Assembly: GCA_024280135.1 (NCBI GenBank)
Contig: JAJRQS010000094.1
Coordinates: forward strand, 1-5,072
Length of the DNA stretch: 5,072 bases
Source: Bacteroidota bacterium
Lineage (GTDB): Bacteria > Bacteroidota > Bacteroidia > Chitinophagales > Saprospiraceae
Direction of reading: 5' to 3'
Shown: positions 1 through 5,072 of the stretch, in pieces
How positions within the stretch are numbered: position 1 is the stretch's first letter
Layout: each line of letters starts with the position of its first letter
Program-made: the position numbers and the translations under genes
Notes under the pieces: generated by a model
The model's database searches: none
Told to the model about the DNA's origin: nothing
Seen by the model: the letters and a program-made list of their open reading frames with translations, nothing else

Positions 1-1
1 A

Positions 2-2014
2 ATTCCTTGGATTCATTTTCCCAATCATTATTTCAAAGACTATACGGATACAACTGCGGATAAAACAAATGGAATCACACCTATCAACTTAAATGAAATT
101 GACACCTTAATAAAAATACACGCACCGTATGCAATAGATCCTGTCTCAGATATTCCTTTTGCTGACTTTGACACTTGGTTCAGAGAACACAGACATGATG
201 ACTTAGTGTATCAATTTGATTCTGTCCATTTAGATAAAATCGGTATTGATAAATTTAATAAAGTCTGGGTCTATACGGCCGAGCAAATTATTTATGCAAA
301 TAAAACATGTGATACCACTGGCGAAATTACGCTAACTTGTCCTAATAATATTTATATCGAATTAGAAAACCAGGCCACAGAAATACCCGTTAGCTGGGAT
401 TCTCCGATAGGGACAACGACCTGTGGAAAGGGCAATAGTATCCTATTAACGCAGGTACTTGGAGCACCCATGGGGACATCATTAGAGATTGGTAATCATT
501 ATGTCGCCTATGAAGCCAGTGATAATTGTGGCGAGATGGAAACTTGCCGTTTTTCCATTACCATCAACCCAACACCTACTCCTTTTAATTGTGGAGAAAT
601 TACAGGTTTCACAAAAATAGGCGAATTAAATGGAAATGGCTATTTCCTTTCGGAAAACAACCTGAATTGGAATGATGGACGAGACCTAGCCACTTCATGG
701 GGCGGGCACTTAGCAACCATTAATTCAAAAACCGAAAATTCACTTTTGAAAAATGCTTTAAACCAAGAAACAGCCTATATCGGTATTTATGACTTTTTAA
801 CGGAAGGGCATCCTGAATGGGTAACGGGTGAACCCCTTTTATTTGATTATACATTTGATAACACTGAAGAGAATGATTATGGTTCTTTAAATTTTTGGGC
901 AGGGACTTGGGGGTTGATTAATCAGTGGGTCAACCAAAAAATATTAATGGAAAAAACATGTAATCTATTGGATTTAAATTTGACTTGTCCAGAGAACAGC
1001 ATCGTGTACTTACCCCTTGACCAAACAGATACCGCTTTCGTTTGGGCTGACCCAATAGCCACTACCCTGTGTAGTACCAATGCCAATATTCTTTTAACAC
1101 AAGCGGCAGGAGAAATGAGCGGGACTGCACTGCCTATTGGTGACTATGAATATAGTTGGACTGCTGCTGATAGTTGCCATAATGTTGCAACCTGTTCTTG
1201 GCTAGTTCAAGTTGTACCTGCAACCGTTTCTGGAGAAATATCATTGACATGTCCCAACTCATTAGAAATCATGCTCCCTGCTGGGCAAACGGATACAATA
1301 TTGACTTGGACTGATCCGACTACTTCAACTACTTGCCCGAAAAGTGAGGTTGTTACAATTACCCAAACAGCAGGGCCCATTTCTGGTTCTTCTTTTCAAT
1401 ATGGCGCATATACTGTGAGTTATTCAGCCTTGGATAGTTGTGAAAACACTAACACCTGTAATATGCAAATTAACATAGACACCACTGAAATAGCTGGAGT
1501 ATTGAGTCTAAGTTGCCCAAATGACATAGCTATTGAAATACCCATTGGGCAGATGGACACCATCTTATCCTGGGCAGACCCCGTGATGACTACGACTTGC
1601 AACCTTAATGAAGAGATTTCGCTTACGCAAACACAAGGGTTCGTTTCTGGTAGTGCAATTCCTATCGGCTCGATACTAGTATCCTATTTAGCAGAAGACA
1701 ATTGCAATAATGCTGATACTTGTAGTTTTATGATTACCATTAGCCAAGAGCCTGAGGCAACTAATCCTATTTTCCAACAAGAATTGTTTGTTTTTCCAAA
1801 CCCTGTAAAAGACCAACTTAACATTCAACTATCGGCTCCATCCATCCAAAGCGCTTCAATCAAAGTTTATTCTGCTAGAGGGGCATTCGTTTTTTCGCGC
1901 AAGCAGATAAACCTCCAGAAACCGATTGAAGTCAGCCAGCTCCCTCCAGGACTTTATTTTATTCAAATAAGTGGTGTAGGAAAGAACAATTGGGCAAGAT
2001 TTATGAAACTGTAA
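2..2014 (+). CDS. T9SS-secreted HYR/C-type-lectin surface protein, 5'-truncated by window edge
   Basis: This is the 3' part of a large cell-surface or released protein, probably an adhesin or glycan-binding protein. The frame is open from base 2, so 670 residues are visible and the real start lies upstream; a GTG at 206 is an internal valine, not a start. Residues about 1-105 are unassigned. Then come HYR module 1 (107-188), a C-type lectin-like domain (about 202-320, with GGHLATIN, an IGIYD strand and a terminal KILMEKTC strand), HYR modules 2-4 (323-405, 411-492, 499-581) and a type A T9SS C-terminal sorting domain (about 594-670, with FPNPVKDQLNI, the LPPGLYFIQI turn and a basic end). The family knowledge is that such C-terminal domains direct outer-membrane export and are cleaved. 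Adhesion or carbohydrate binding is inferred. The lectin domain lacks clear EPN and WND calcium/sugar motifs, so its ligand is unknown. The gene is convergent with the acetyltransferase gene downstream. Confidence 0.9.
   Translation: MPWIHFPNHYFKDYTDTTADKTNGITPINLNEIDTLIKIHAPYAIDPVSDIPFADFDTWFREHRHDDLVYQFDSVHLDKIGIDKFNKVWVYTAEQIIYANKTCDTTGEITLTCPNNIYIELENQATEIPVSWDSPIGTTTCGKGNSILLTQVLGAPMGTSLEIGNHYVAYEASDNCGEMETCRFSITINPTPTPFNCGEITGFTKIGELNGNGYFLSENNLNWNDGRDLATSWGGHLATINSKTENSLLKNALNQETAYIGIYDFLTEGHPEWVTGEPLLFDYTFDNTEENDYGSLNFWAGTWGLINQWVNQKILMEKTCNLLDLNLTCPENSIVYLPLDQTDTAFVWADPIATTLCSTNANILLTQAAGEMSGTALPIGDYEYSWTAADSCHNVATCSWLVQVVPATVSGEISLTCPNSLEIMLPAGQTDTILTWTDPTTSTTCPKSEVVTITQTAGPISGSSFQYGAYTVSYSALDSCENTNTCNMQINIDTTEIAGVLSLSCPNDIAIEIPIGQMDTILSWADPVMTTTCNLNEEISLTQTQGFVSGSAIPIGSILVSYLAEDNCNNADTCSFMITISQEPEATNPIFQQELFVFPNPVKDQLNIQLSAPSIQSASIKVYSARGAFVFSRKQINLQKPIEVSQLPPGLYFIQISGVGKNNWARFMKL
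320..1744 (+). repeat. Four HYR (hyalin-like) protein modules interrupted by one lectin-like domain
   Basis: The modules are encoded at about 320-565, 968-1216, 1232-1477 and 1496-1744. Each is about 82 residues. Modules 2-4 follow each other with an 88-residue period; the lectin-like domain (about 605-961) separates module 1 from module 2. Each module shows LTCP or LSCP near its start, W-x-[DS]-P followed by a Cys in the [TL]C step, an LTQ/ITQ strand, a [IY]G turn and a closing Y-x-A-x-D-x-C ... TC pattern. Module copies differ clearly at the DNA level, so this is an old protein repeat, not a recent DNA duplication. Confidence 0.85.
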
Positions 2015-2025
2015 ACGCGTAAGAC

Positions 2026-2063
2026 AAAAAAAGAGCGACCAAAAAATTTCTTTCCTGGTCACC
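2026..2063 (-). terminator. Rho-independent terminator for the minus-strand transcript
   Basis: Read on the minus strand, bases 2063-2051 pair with 2046-2034 to give a 13-bp stem with four G-U wobbles, closed by a GAAA tetraloop (2050-2047). The stem is followed by one C and seven T (2032-2026). Read on the plus strand there is no T-tract after the hairpin, so it should mainly stop transcription from the acetyltransferase side, about 180 nt past that gene's stop codon. It also protects the convergent surface-protein gene from antisense reading. Confidence 0.75.
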
Positions 2064-2067
2064 CTTC

Positions 2068-2087
2068 ACACTATGAAACACTATGAA
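2068..2087. repeat. Tandem 10-bp direct repeat
   Basis: The decamer ACACTATGAA occurs twice in exact tandem at 2068-2077 and 2078-2087. The last three bases of the second copy also form the start of the hairpin at 2085-2101. It is probably a small slippage duplication; no function can be read from it. Confidence 0.7.
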
Positions 2088-2101
2088 TCTACACTAGATT
2101 C
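2085..2101. repeat. Perfect 7-bp inverted repeat with 3-nt loop
   Basis: GAATCTA (2085-2091) and TAGATTC (2095-2101) are exact reverse complements around a CAC loop. Neither side is followed directly by a T-tract, although a plus-strand T-rich run (2118-2129) begins 16 nt later. It could be a weak terminator part for the plus-strand surface-protein gene or a structural element of the minus-strand 3' end. Confidence 0.5.
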
Positions 2102-2125
2102 GCATGCAAGATACGGATTTTTTTC

Positions 2126-2161
2126 TTTTGCACAAATATTTGCATAAAAATTTGTACAAAA
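2126..2161. repeat. 12-bp imperfect inverted repeat, AT-rich
   Basis: Bases 2126-2137 (TTTTGCACAAAT) are the reverse complement of 2150-2161 except for one position, around a 12-nt spacer. There is no T-tract after it in either direction, so it is not an ordinary terminator. It may be a hairpin in the minus-strand 3' untranslated RNA or a protein-binding dyad. Its AT content lowers its significance. Confidence 0.45.
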
Positions 2162-2243
2162 TGGCAGAAACCATTTCCAAATAACACCCTATGATGGTGG
2201 GACTTCCTAGACCCAAAATATAGCCATGAAACCCTTACGAAGG

Positions 2244-2699
2244 TTATAAAGGCGATATTTTTACATTCCACCAATCCTTTTCTATGGTGGCTCCTATACT
2301 TTCGTAAAATTTCACAGCGCCCTCATTCCAATCAAGCACCTGCCATTTGGCTAATACTGCCTCTTTTTCTTTAGCTTTCGCCAAAAAAGCATTTAGGAGC
2401 AGCTTGCCTATACCCTGCCCCCGATAAGATTCGGTTACGATAAGATCATCTAAATAGAGCATTTTGCCTTTCCACGTAGAAAAAGCATCATAATATAAAG
2501 CGATACCAATGATAACACCTTCTTTTTCGGCAACGATACACGCAAACGATCCGCTTCTAAAAAGTGCCTGATAATCGGCTATACTCGCGGTAACCGCATC
2601 AGGCTCCTGCTCGAATATCGCTAATTCTATGACTAAGTTTCGGATTGCAGTCAGGTCATTTTCTTCTGCTTTTCTTAATTGTACCATCCTTTTTTTCAT
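2244..2699 (-). CDS. GNAT N-acetyltransferase, spermidine/spermine acetyltransferase (SSAT)-like
   Basis: This 151-residue cytoplasmic enzyme should transfer the acetyl group of acetyl-CoA to an amine. The single GNAT domain is complete. Motif A runs LYLDDLIV (81-88) into the acetyl-CoA pyrophosphate loop R93-G-Q-G-I-G98. A DWNEG segment (123-127) and F131-Y132 follow, matching the WNE...FY pattern in which SSAT-type enzymes keep a catalytic tyrosine. The ALYYDAFSTWKGK segment (67-79) and an N-terminal ELAIFE stretch also recall animal SSAT/thialysine acetyltransferases. A polyamine, thialysine or other small amine substrate is therefore a reasonable guess, not proven. The start is uncertain: ATG at 2699 lies 8 nt after the T-tract of the upstream gene's terminator, while a second ATG at 2687 (M5, giving 147 residues) fits the usual family N-terminus well. 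No Shine-Dalgarno sequence is clear, which is normal in Bacteroidota. Confidence 0.9.
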   Translation of the reverse strand: MKKRMVQLRKAEENDLTAIRNLVIELAIFEQEPDAVTASIADYQALFRSGSFACIVAEKEGVIIGIALYYDAFSTWKGKMLYLDDLIVTESYRGQGIGKLLLNAFLAKAKEKEAVLAKWQVLDWNEGAVKFYESIGATIEKDWWNVKISPL

Positions 2700-2707
2700 A
2701 AAGGTAC

Positions 2708-2741
2708 AAAAAAAGCCACTTTGGAAAATCCAAAGTGGCTT
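2708..2741 (-). terminator. Strong Rho-independent terminator of the DUF1573 gene
   Basis: On the minus strand, bases 2741-2730 pair perfectly with 2724-2713 (12-bp stem with GCCAC and TTTGG parts) around a 5-nt loop. Counting on through the stem end there are seven T in a row (2714-2708). It lies 19 nt after the DUF1573 stop codon. On the plus strand no T-tract follows, so it is directional. Confidence 0.9.
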
Positions 2742-2760
2742 ATCAGTTTAGCTCAAGAAT

Positions 2761-3180
2761 TTAACCTCCTAGAGCAGATTTCTTAGTCGGCAACGCCTTC
2801 TTAGCTGCAGCAGCTTTTACTTCACCTGTGATAGTCAAAACTGTCTTAGGATTAGCAGGGTCATTCGTTGTTAAAGTCACTGTTTTTGTGAATTTACCTG
2901 TACGTTTAGTATCGTATCTTACTTCCAATTCAGCTTCTTCACCTGGCATGATAGGATCTTTCGGAGGCTTAGGGACAGTACATCCACAGCTTCCTTTAGC
3001 GTTCTTGATGATTAACGGCTCAGTACCTACATTCTTAAATTTGAAGATACGTAAAGGCTCAGAACCTTTATCAATAGTTCCGTAATCTAATTTCTTTAAT
3101 TCGAATTCAGCCTTTGGTTGTGCAAATGCAGAAACACTTACAAACAAAATGAAAGCAAAAAGTGCAACAAACTTCTTCAT
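2761..3180 (-). CDS. Secreted DUF1573 domain protein
   Basis: A 139-residue exported protein of unknown molecular function. Residues 1-20 form a clear signal peptide: a basic MKK start, a hydrophobic core and an AFA cleavage site before Gln21. There is no lipobox Cys. The rest is one DUF1573 domain (about 25-121), an Ig-like beta-sandwich family common and often multicopy in Bacteroidota. The family hallmark is present as SCGCTVP (64-70), followed by MPGEEAEL and the closing TLTTNDPANP strand/turn. The tail (122-139) is an Ala/Lys-rich low-complexity stretch. The mature protein probably sits in the periplasm or outside the cell; the two Cys of the CGC motif could be redox active or bind a ligand, which is speculation. 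The gene appears monocistronic, with its own promoter upstream (3226-3256) and a strong terminator just after the stop. ATG at 3180 is chosen because it begins the signal peptide. Confidence 0.92.
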   Translation of the reverse strand: MKKFVALFAFILFVSVSAFAQPKAEFELKKLDYGTIDKGSEPLRIFKFKNVGTEPLIIKNAKGSCGCTVPKPPKDPIMPGEEAELEVRYDTKRTGKFTKTVTLTTNDPANPKTVLTITGEVKAAAAKKALPTKKSALGG

Positions 3181-3225
3181 TGTTTTAGTTTTTTATTGTC
3201 AGTTGATTAATATTATTTGATGTTA

Positions 3226-3256
3226 CAAATGTAATGCGCTTTCTTATGCTTCGCAA
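3226..3256 (-). promoter_or_regulatory. Bacteroidota-type sigma promoter for the DUF1573 gene
   Basis: On the minus strand a full match to the -7 consensus TAnnTTTG (TACATTTG, 3233-3226) is preceded by TTG (3256-3254) with a 20-nt spacer, as expected for the Bacteroidota housekeeping sigma factor. Transcription would start around 3219-3221, giving a leader of about 40 nt before the ATG at 3180. The leader is A/T-rich with no Shine-Dalgarno sequence. Confidence 0.75.
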
Positions 3257-3282
3257 GTTAATAGCAGTTAATGCACCGTTAA
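3257..3282 (-). repeat. Three helically phased TTAAC boxes beside the -33 element
   Basis: On the minus strand the pentamer TTAAC occurs at 3282-3278, 3271-3267 and 3261-3257, with spacings of 11 and 10 bases, or about one helical turn each. The last copy directly touches the TTG -33 element of the DUF1573 promoter. Same-face spacing suggests an activator or repressor site, or an upstream A/T element. A chance origin is possible because the motif is short and AT-rich. Confidence 0.4.
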
Positions 3283-3329
3283 CAAATTATAACAATCTGA
3301 ATATCAAACAATTATAAATATACAAAAAC

Positions 3330-3341
3330 AATTAGCTAATT
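3330..3341. repeat. 12-bp perfect palindrome in the intergenic region
   Basis: AATTAGCTAATT is a perfect dyad with no spacer, 15 nt past the stop codon of the 463-residue gene. On the minus strand it is followed by GTTTTTG, so it could be a very weak terminator, but the stem would be only four A/T pairs. A DNA-binding-protein site is the alternative. No better terminator is visible for that gene between 3181 and 3356; the rest of the gap is AT-rich. Confidence 0.35.
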
Positions 3342-3356
3342 CGGGACTATCTGATT

Positions 3357-4748
3357 CTACAAATAAGCTCGAAGGCCAAATTGAAATCCAACGGAATGCA
3401 ATTTATCATTGGGCAGCCCAATTCCTTTTGCAGAGATTTGATGCTGATAGGATGCTTTCGCAAAAAGACTATGTCCAGTAGGAAGTCTATACTCATATCC
3501 AAAGTTCGCATTGGCAAAAGCAAAGAGTTTTGCTTTTGTTTCTTGAAGGTCTGTTATTTCTCCAGACCTAGCAATTGACTGTGAATAGATAGAAGACTGA
3601 TTAGCACTAAGCATTTTGGCTTCTAGTTTTTTCTGATCTTGATCATTGTGGCTAGCCAATACAAAAGTAGATTGTTTATACAATTCCGTTGCTAGTCCTG
3701 CAGTCACGCCGAGGTTCAGCGAAACTTGATGTCTTTTGTTTTCAAACAAAGCATATCCAACCGTTACAGGTAGTTTTACCATAGATACTTCTACTGTTGA
3801 AGTTCCAGTACCTGCATACCCTTCTGAAGCATCTCCCTCGGAGATTACGACAATGGGTTTGGGATGGTATTTTGTTGATTGATATTCGATACCTATATTG
3901 TAAATCTTACGCCCTACTTGCTTGGATAGTGCAACACCTGCCCCATACCCCGGACTCCAAATATCTGGTAGGTTGATGTTATATTTTTCATCACGCCCTG
4001 TCTGAATGTAATCTGCATGGATGACGCCATAGACTGCGATACCCAGATTAGACCTTCCTTTTTTTGCGAAAGCTATCCTAGGTAAATCTAAATCATCATG
4101 ATTTAATAACTCCATATCCAAAAGCTCTATTGGAAACAGCAAGAATATATCTCTATCATTTGTAGCAGCATCCCCAATCGCTAATGGCTCCGGATTGCTT
4201 TGTGATACCTGGCTAAAACCACCGCTATAATCTCGAAGTAAACTAGGTTTGCTCTGTAAAGGAACAAAGCTCAAGTCAGCCACCGATGGGATAGCCTTGC
4301 GGATTGCCAAAACCTCATTTTCTTGAGCAGGTTCGAACTTATCGGCTTGATTGCTAGACTTTGCAGGAGCGATTGTACTAGCTATCGGTCCATTATATCT
4401 TACTTTTGGCGTTTTCTCTGATAAATCTACGGTGCTGATAAATAAGAAGGCTAAAAGTGCCATTGAAATACTTTCCAGTACTTTCGTATGCAAAATCCAT
4501 TTATGCAAATAAGCGTTAGCAATCAATCGTTGACGCAGCGCCAACCAATTGTGTTCATTAAAAGGCACATCAAAAGAAGTTGCTTTTTCTGAAAGGGCCT
4601 GATCGAATGTGGATATTACGTCAGGATCATTGGGGACAGTAGTTTCCTTCAGCCGTTGAGCCAGTTCATCCCAATGCCCTCCTTCAAAAGGCACCTCAAT
4701 GTCTTCTAGTAATTTTTTTATCTCGTTATCGAATAGATTATTTTCCAT
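3357..4748 (-). CDS. Sigma-linked membrane protein with N-terminal repeat and C-terminal beta-barrel-like domain
   Basis: A 463-residue protein of a type often found right after ECF sigma genes in Bacteroidota. Residues 1-85 hold a 42-residue motif present twice: FD at 6-7 and 48-49, VPF at 19-21 and 61-63, HW/NW at 25-26 and 67-68, each followed by a leucine/arginine helix. A basic stretch (HKWILHTK, 82-89) precedes one membrane helix (about 91-107), predicting N-inside. Residues 110-230 are a polar linker. Residues about 233-463 alternate polar and aromatic/hydrophobic strands (GIAVYGVIHADY, GYGAGVALS, FGYEYRLPTG, SVGFQFGLRAYL) and resemble a small outer-membrane beta-barrel. No cleavable signal peptide is seen. 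The start at 4748 lies 36 nt after the sigma factor stop, implying one operon. Anti-sigma or signal-relay activity is inferred from context; I recognise no named anti-sigma domain. Confidence 0.8.
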   Translation of the reverse strand: MENNLFDNEIKKLLEDIEVPFEGGHWDELAQRLKETTVPNDPDVISTFDQALSEKATSFDVPFNEHNWLALRQRLIANAYLHKWILHTKVLESISMALLAFLFISTVDLSEKTPKVRYNGPIASTIAPAKSSNQADKFEPAQENEVLAIRKAIPSVADLSFVPLQSKPSLLRDYSGGFSQVSQSNPEPLAIGDAATNDRDIFLLFPIELLDMELLNHDDLDLPRIAFAKKGRSNLGIAVYGVIHADYIQTGRDEKYNINLPDIWSPGYGAGVALSKQVGRKIYNIGIEYQSTKYHPKPIVVISEGDASEGYAGTGTSTVEVSMVKLPVTVGYALFENKRHQVSLNLGVTAGLATELYKQSTFVLASHNDQDQKKLEAKMLSANQSSIYSQSIARSGEITDLQETKAKLFAFANANFGYEYRLPTGHSLFAKASYQHQISAKGIGLPNDKLHSVGFQFGLRAYL

Positions 4749-4784
4749 AGTTCAGTTAGTGGTTATAACAATGAGGTAATGCCC

Positions 4785-5072
4785 TTATCGTTTAAATCCC
4801 CTTTTACGTAATATTTCTTTTAATTGAGTTCTCGCTTTTAATAGATTAGAACGTGAAGTACTTTCAGCTATCATCAAAAAATCCGCAATCTCTTTATGAG
4901 CATAACCTTCTATTGCAAACAAATTGAAAACCGTTCTATATGCGGGTGTCAATTCTGCTAGAGCAGCAAGTATTTCTTCTTGTCTAAGACTTGACAATGC
5001 AGATGCATCATACGAAATATATCTAGCCGCTTCTTCAAGATCCTCGGTCTGACGGCGTTGTTCCCTTCTATA
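4785..5072 (-). CDS. ECF-type RNA polymerase sigma-70 factor, C-terminal part (5'-truncated)
   Basis: The last 95 residues of a sigma factor; the frame is open to the right window edge, so the start and region 2 lie outside. A TTG codon at 4997 is internal. Visible residues 41-84 form sigma region 4: LTPAYRTVFNLFAIEGY leads into a helix-turn-helix (H59-KEIADFL, then a SxSRSNLLKAR recognition helix ending at Arg81), which contacts the -35 promoter element. The wording of this region is typical of Bacteroidota ECF factors. The preceding part (fragment residues 1-25) is charged and rich in Arg and Glu, like the linker after region 2. It lies 36 nt upstream of the membrane/barrel gene on the same strand, so the two are probably co-transcribed and the product may be controlled by that protein. 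The ECF class is inferred from region 4 style and context, because region 2 is unseen. Confidence 0.88.
   Translation of the reverse strand, partial: YRREQRRQTEDLEEAARYISYDASALSSLRQEEILAALAELTPAYRTVFNLFAIEGYAHKEIADFLMIAESTSRSNLLKARTQLKEILRKRGFKR

Larger units (their letters stand above)
2015..2243. other. Convergent intergenic region with clustered hairpins
   Basis: No credible gene lies in these 229 bases between two convergent genes. Besides the terminator at 2026-2063 it contains a tandem 10-bp repeat (2068-2087), a 7-bp perfect stem with a 3-nt loop (2085-2101), a 12-bp stem with one mismatch (2126-2137 with 2150-2161), a 6-bp stem (2159-2164 with 2171-2176) and a 4-bp CACC/GGTG pair (2185-2188 with 2196-2199). 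It would be the 3' untranslated part of the acetyltransferase transcript if that runs to the terminator. AT-rich DNA makes some chance hairpins likely. Confidence 0.5.

Noticed and set aside
1420..1602. Minus-strand frame opposite HYR modules 3 and 4
   Set aside because: It is a shadow of the repeat-coding strand, with no independent evidence.
320..1744. HYR repeats as a recent DNA duplication or mobile repeat
   Set aside because: The copies match in protein pattern but differ widely in nucleotides, so they are old protein modules.
206..2014. GTG at 206 as the start of the surface protein
   Set aside because: The same frame is open without a stop back to base 2 and its composition is protein-like, so the GTG is an internal valine.
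1856..2062. Minus-strand frame opposite the T9SS sorting domain
   Set aside because: It is antisense to a well-supported domain and runs into the terminator; no domain or start signal.
2089..2274. Minus-strand 61-codon frame in the convergent region
   Set aside because: It starts inside the acetyltransferase gene in another frame, runs through the hairpins and has no recognisable motif; the composition is not convincing.
2713..2741. Perfect inverted repeat as a transposon end or attachment site
   Set aside because: It is followed by a T-tract just after a stop codon, which is explained fully by a terminator; no partner copy or transposase is present.
2828..3085. Plus-strand frame opposite the DUF1573 gene
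   Set aside because: It is fully antisense to a gene with a signal peptide, family motif, promoter and terminator.
3381..3578. Plus-strand frame opposite the barrel-like domain
   Set aside because: It is antisense to a well-supported coding region, with no motif.
4785..4997. TTG at 4997 as the start of a 70-residue protein
   Set aside because: The frame continues to the window edge and region 4 of a sigma factor cannot stand alone as a normal gene; the TTG is an internal leucine.

Overview
The window looks like ordinary chromosomal DNA of a Bacteroidota bacterium. Four things point there: a type IX secretion (T9SS) C-terminal sorting domain, a secreted DUF1573 protein, an ECF sigma factor followed by a membrane/beta-barrel protein, and a promoter matching the Bacteroidota pattern TTG-N20-TAnnTTTG. 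The HYR plus C-type-lectin surface protein would fit a Saprospiria-like marine or freshwater lineage, but that finer placement is a guess.

Layout. Positions 2-2014 (+) hold the 3' part of a large secreted adhesin-like protein: an unassigned N-terminal stretch, one HYR module, a C-type lectin-like domain, three more HYR modules and the T9SS sorting domain. Its true start lies before the window, because the frame is open to the edge. Positions 2015-2243 are a convergent intergenic region with a good minus-strand terminator and several hairpins. All remaining genes are on the minus strand. Read in their own direction from the right edge, they are: an ECF sigma factor (4785-5072, N-terminus missing); 36 nt later, a 463-residue protein with a repeated cytoplasmic motif, one membrane helix and a C-terminal outer-membrane-barrel-like domain (3357-4748); a 176-nt gap with a recognisable promoter; a secreted DUF1573 protein (2761-3180); a perfect 12-bp-stem terminator; and a GNAT acetyltransferase resembling spermidine/spermine acetyltransferase (2244-2699).

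How they may work together. The sigma factor and the 463-residue protein probably form one transcription unit, with the membrane protein's cytoplasmic part a candidate regulator of the sigma factor. DUF1573 appears to be its own unit with its own promoter and terminator. The acetyltransferase starts only 8 nt after that terminator's T-tract, so its transcription is a puzzle. The surface protein is convergent with all of these and shows no functional link to them.

I found no mobile element, CRISPR array, tRNA or rRNA, and no clear new biological system. The most rewarding details are the four-cysteine HYR modules split by a degenerate lectin domain, the terminator-abutted acetyltransferase start, and helically phased TTAAC boxes next to the DUF1573 promoter.
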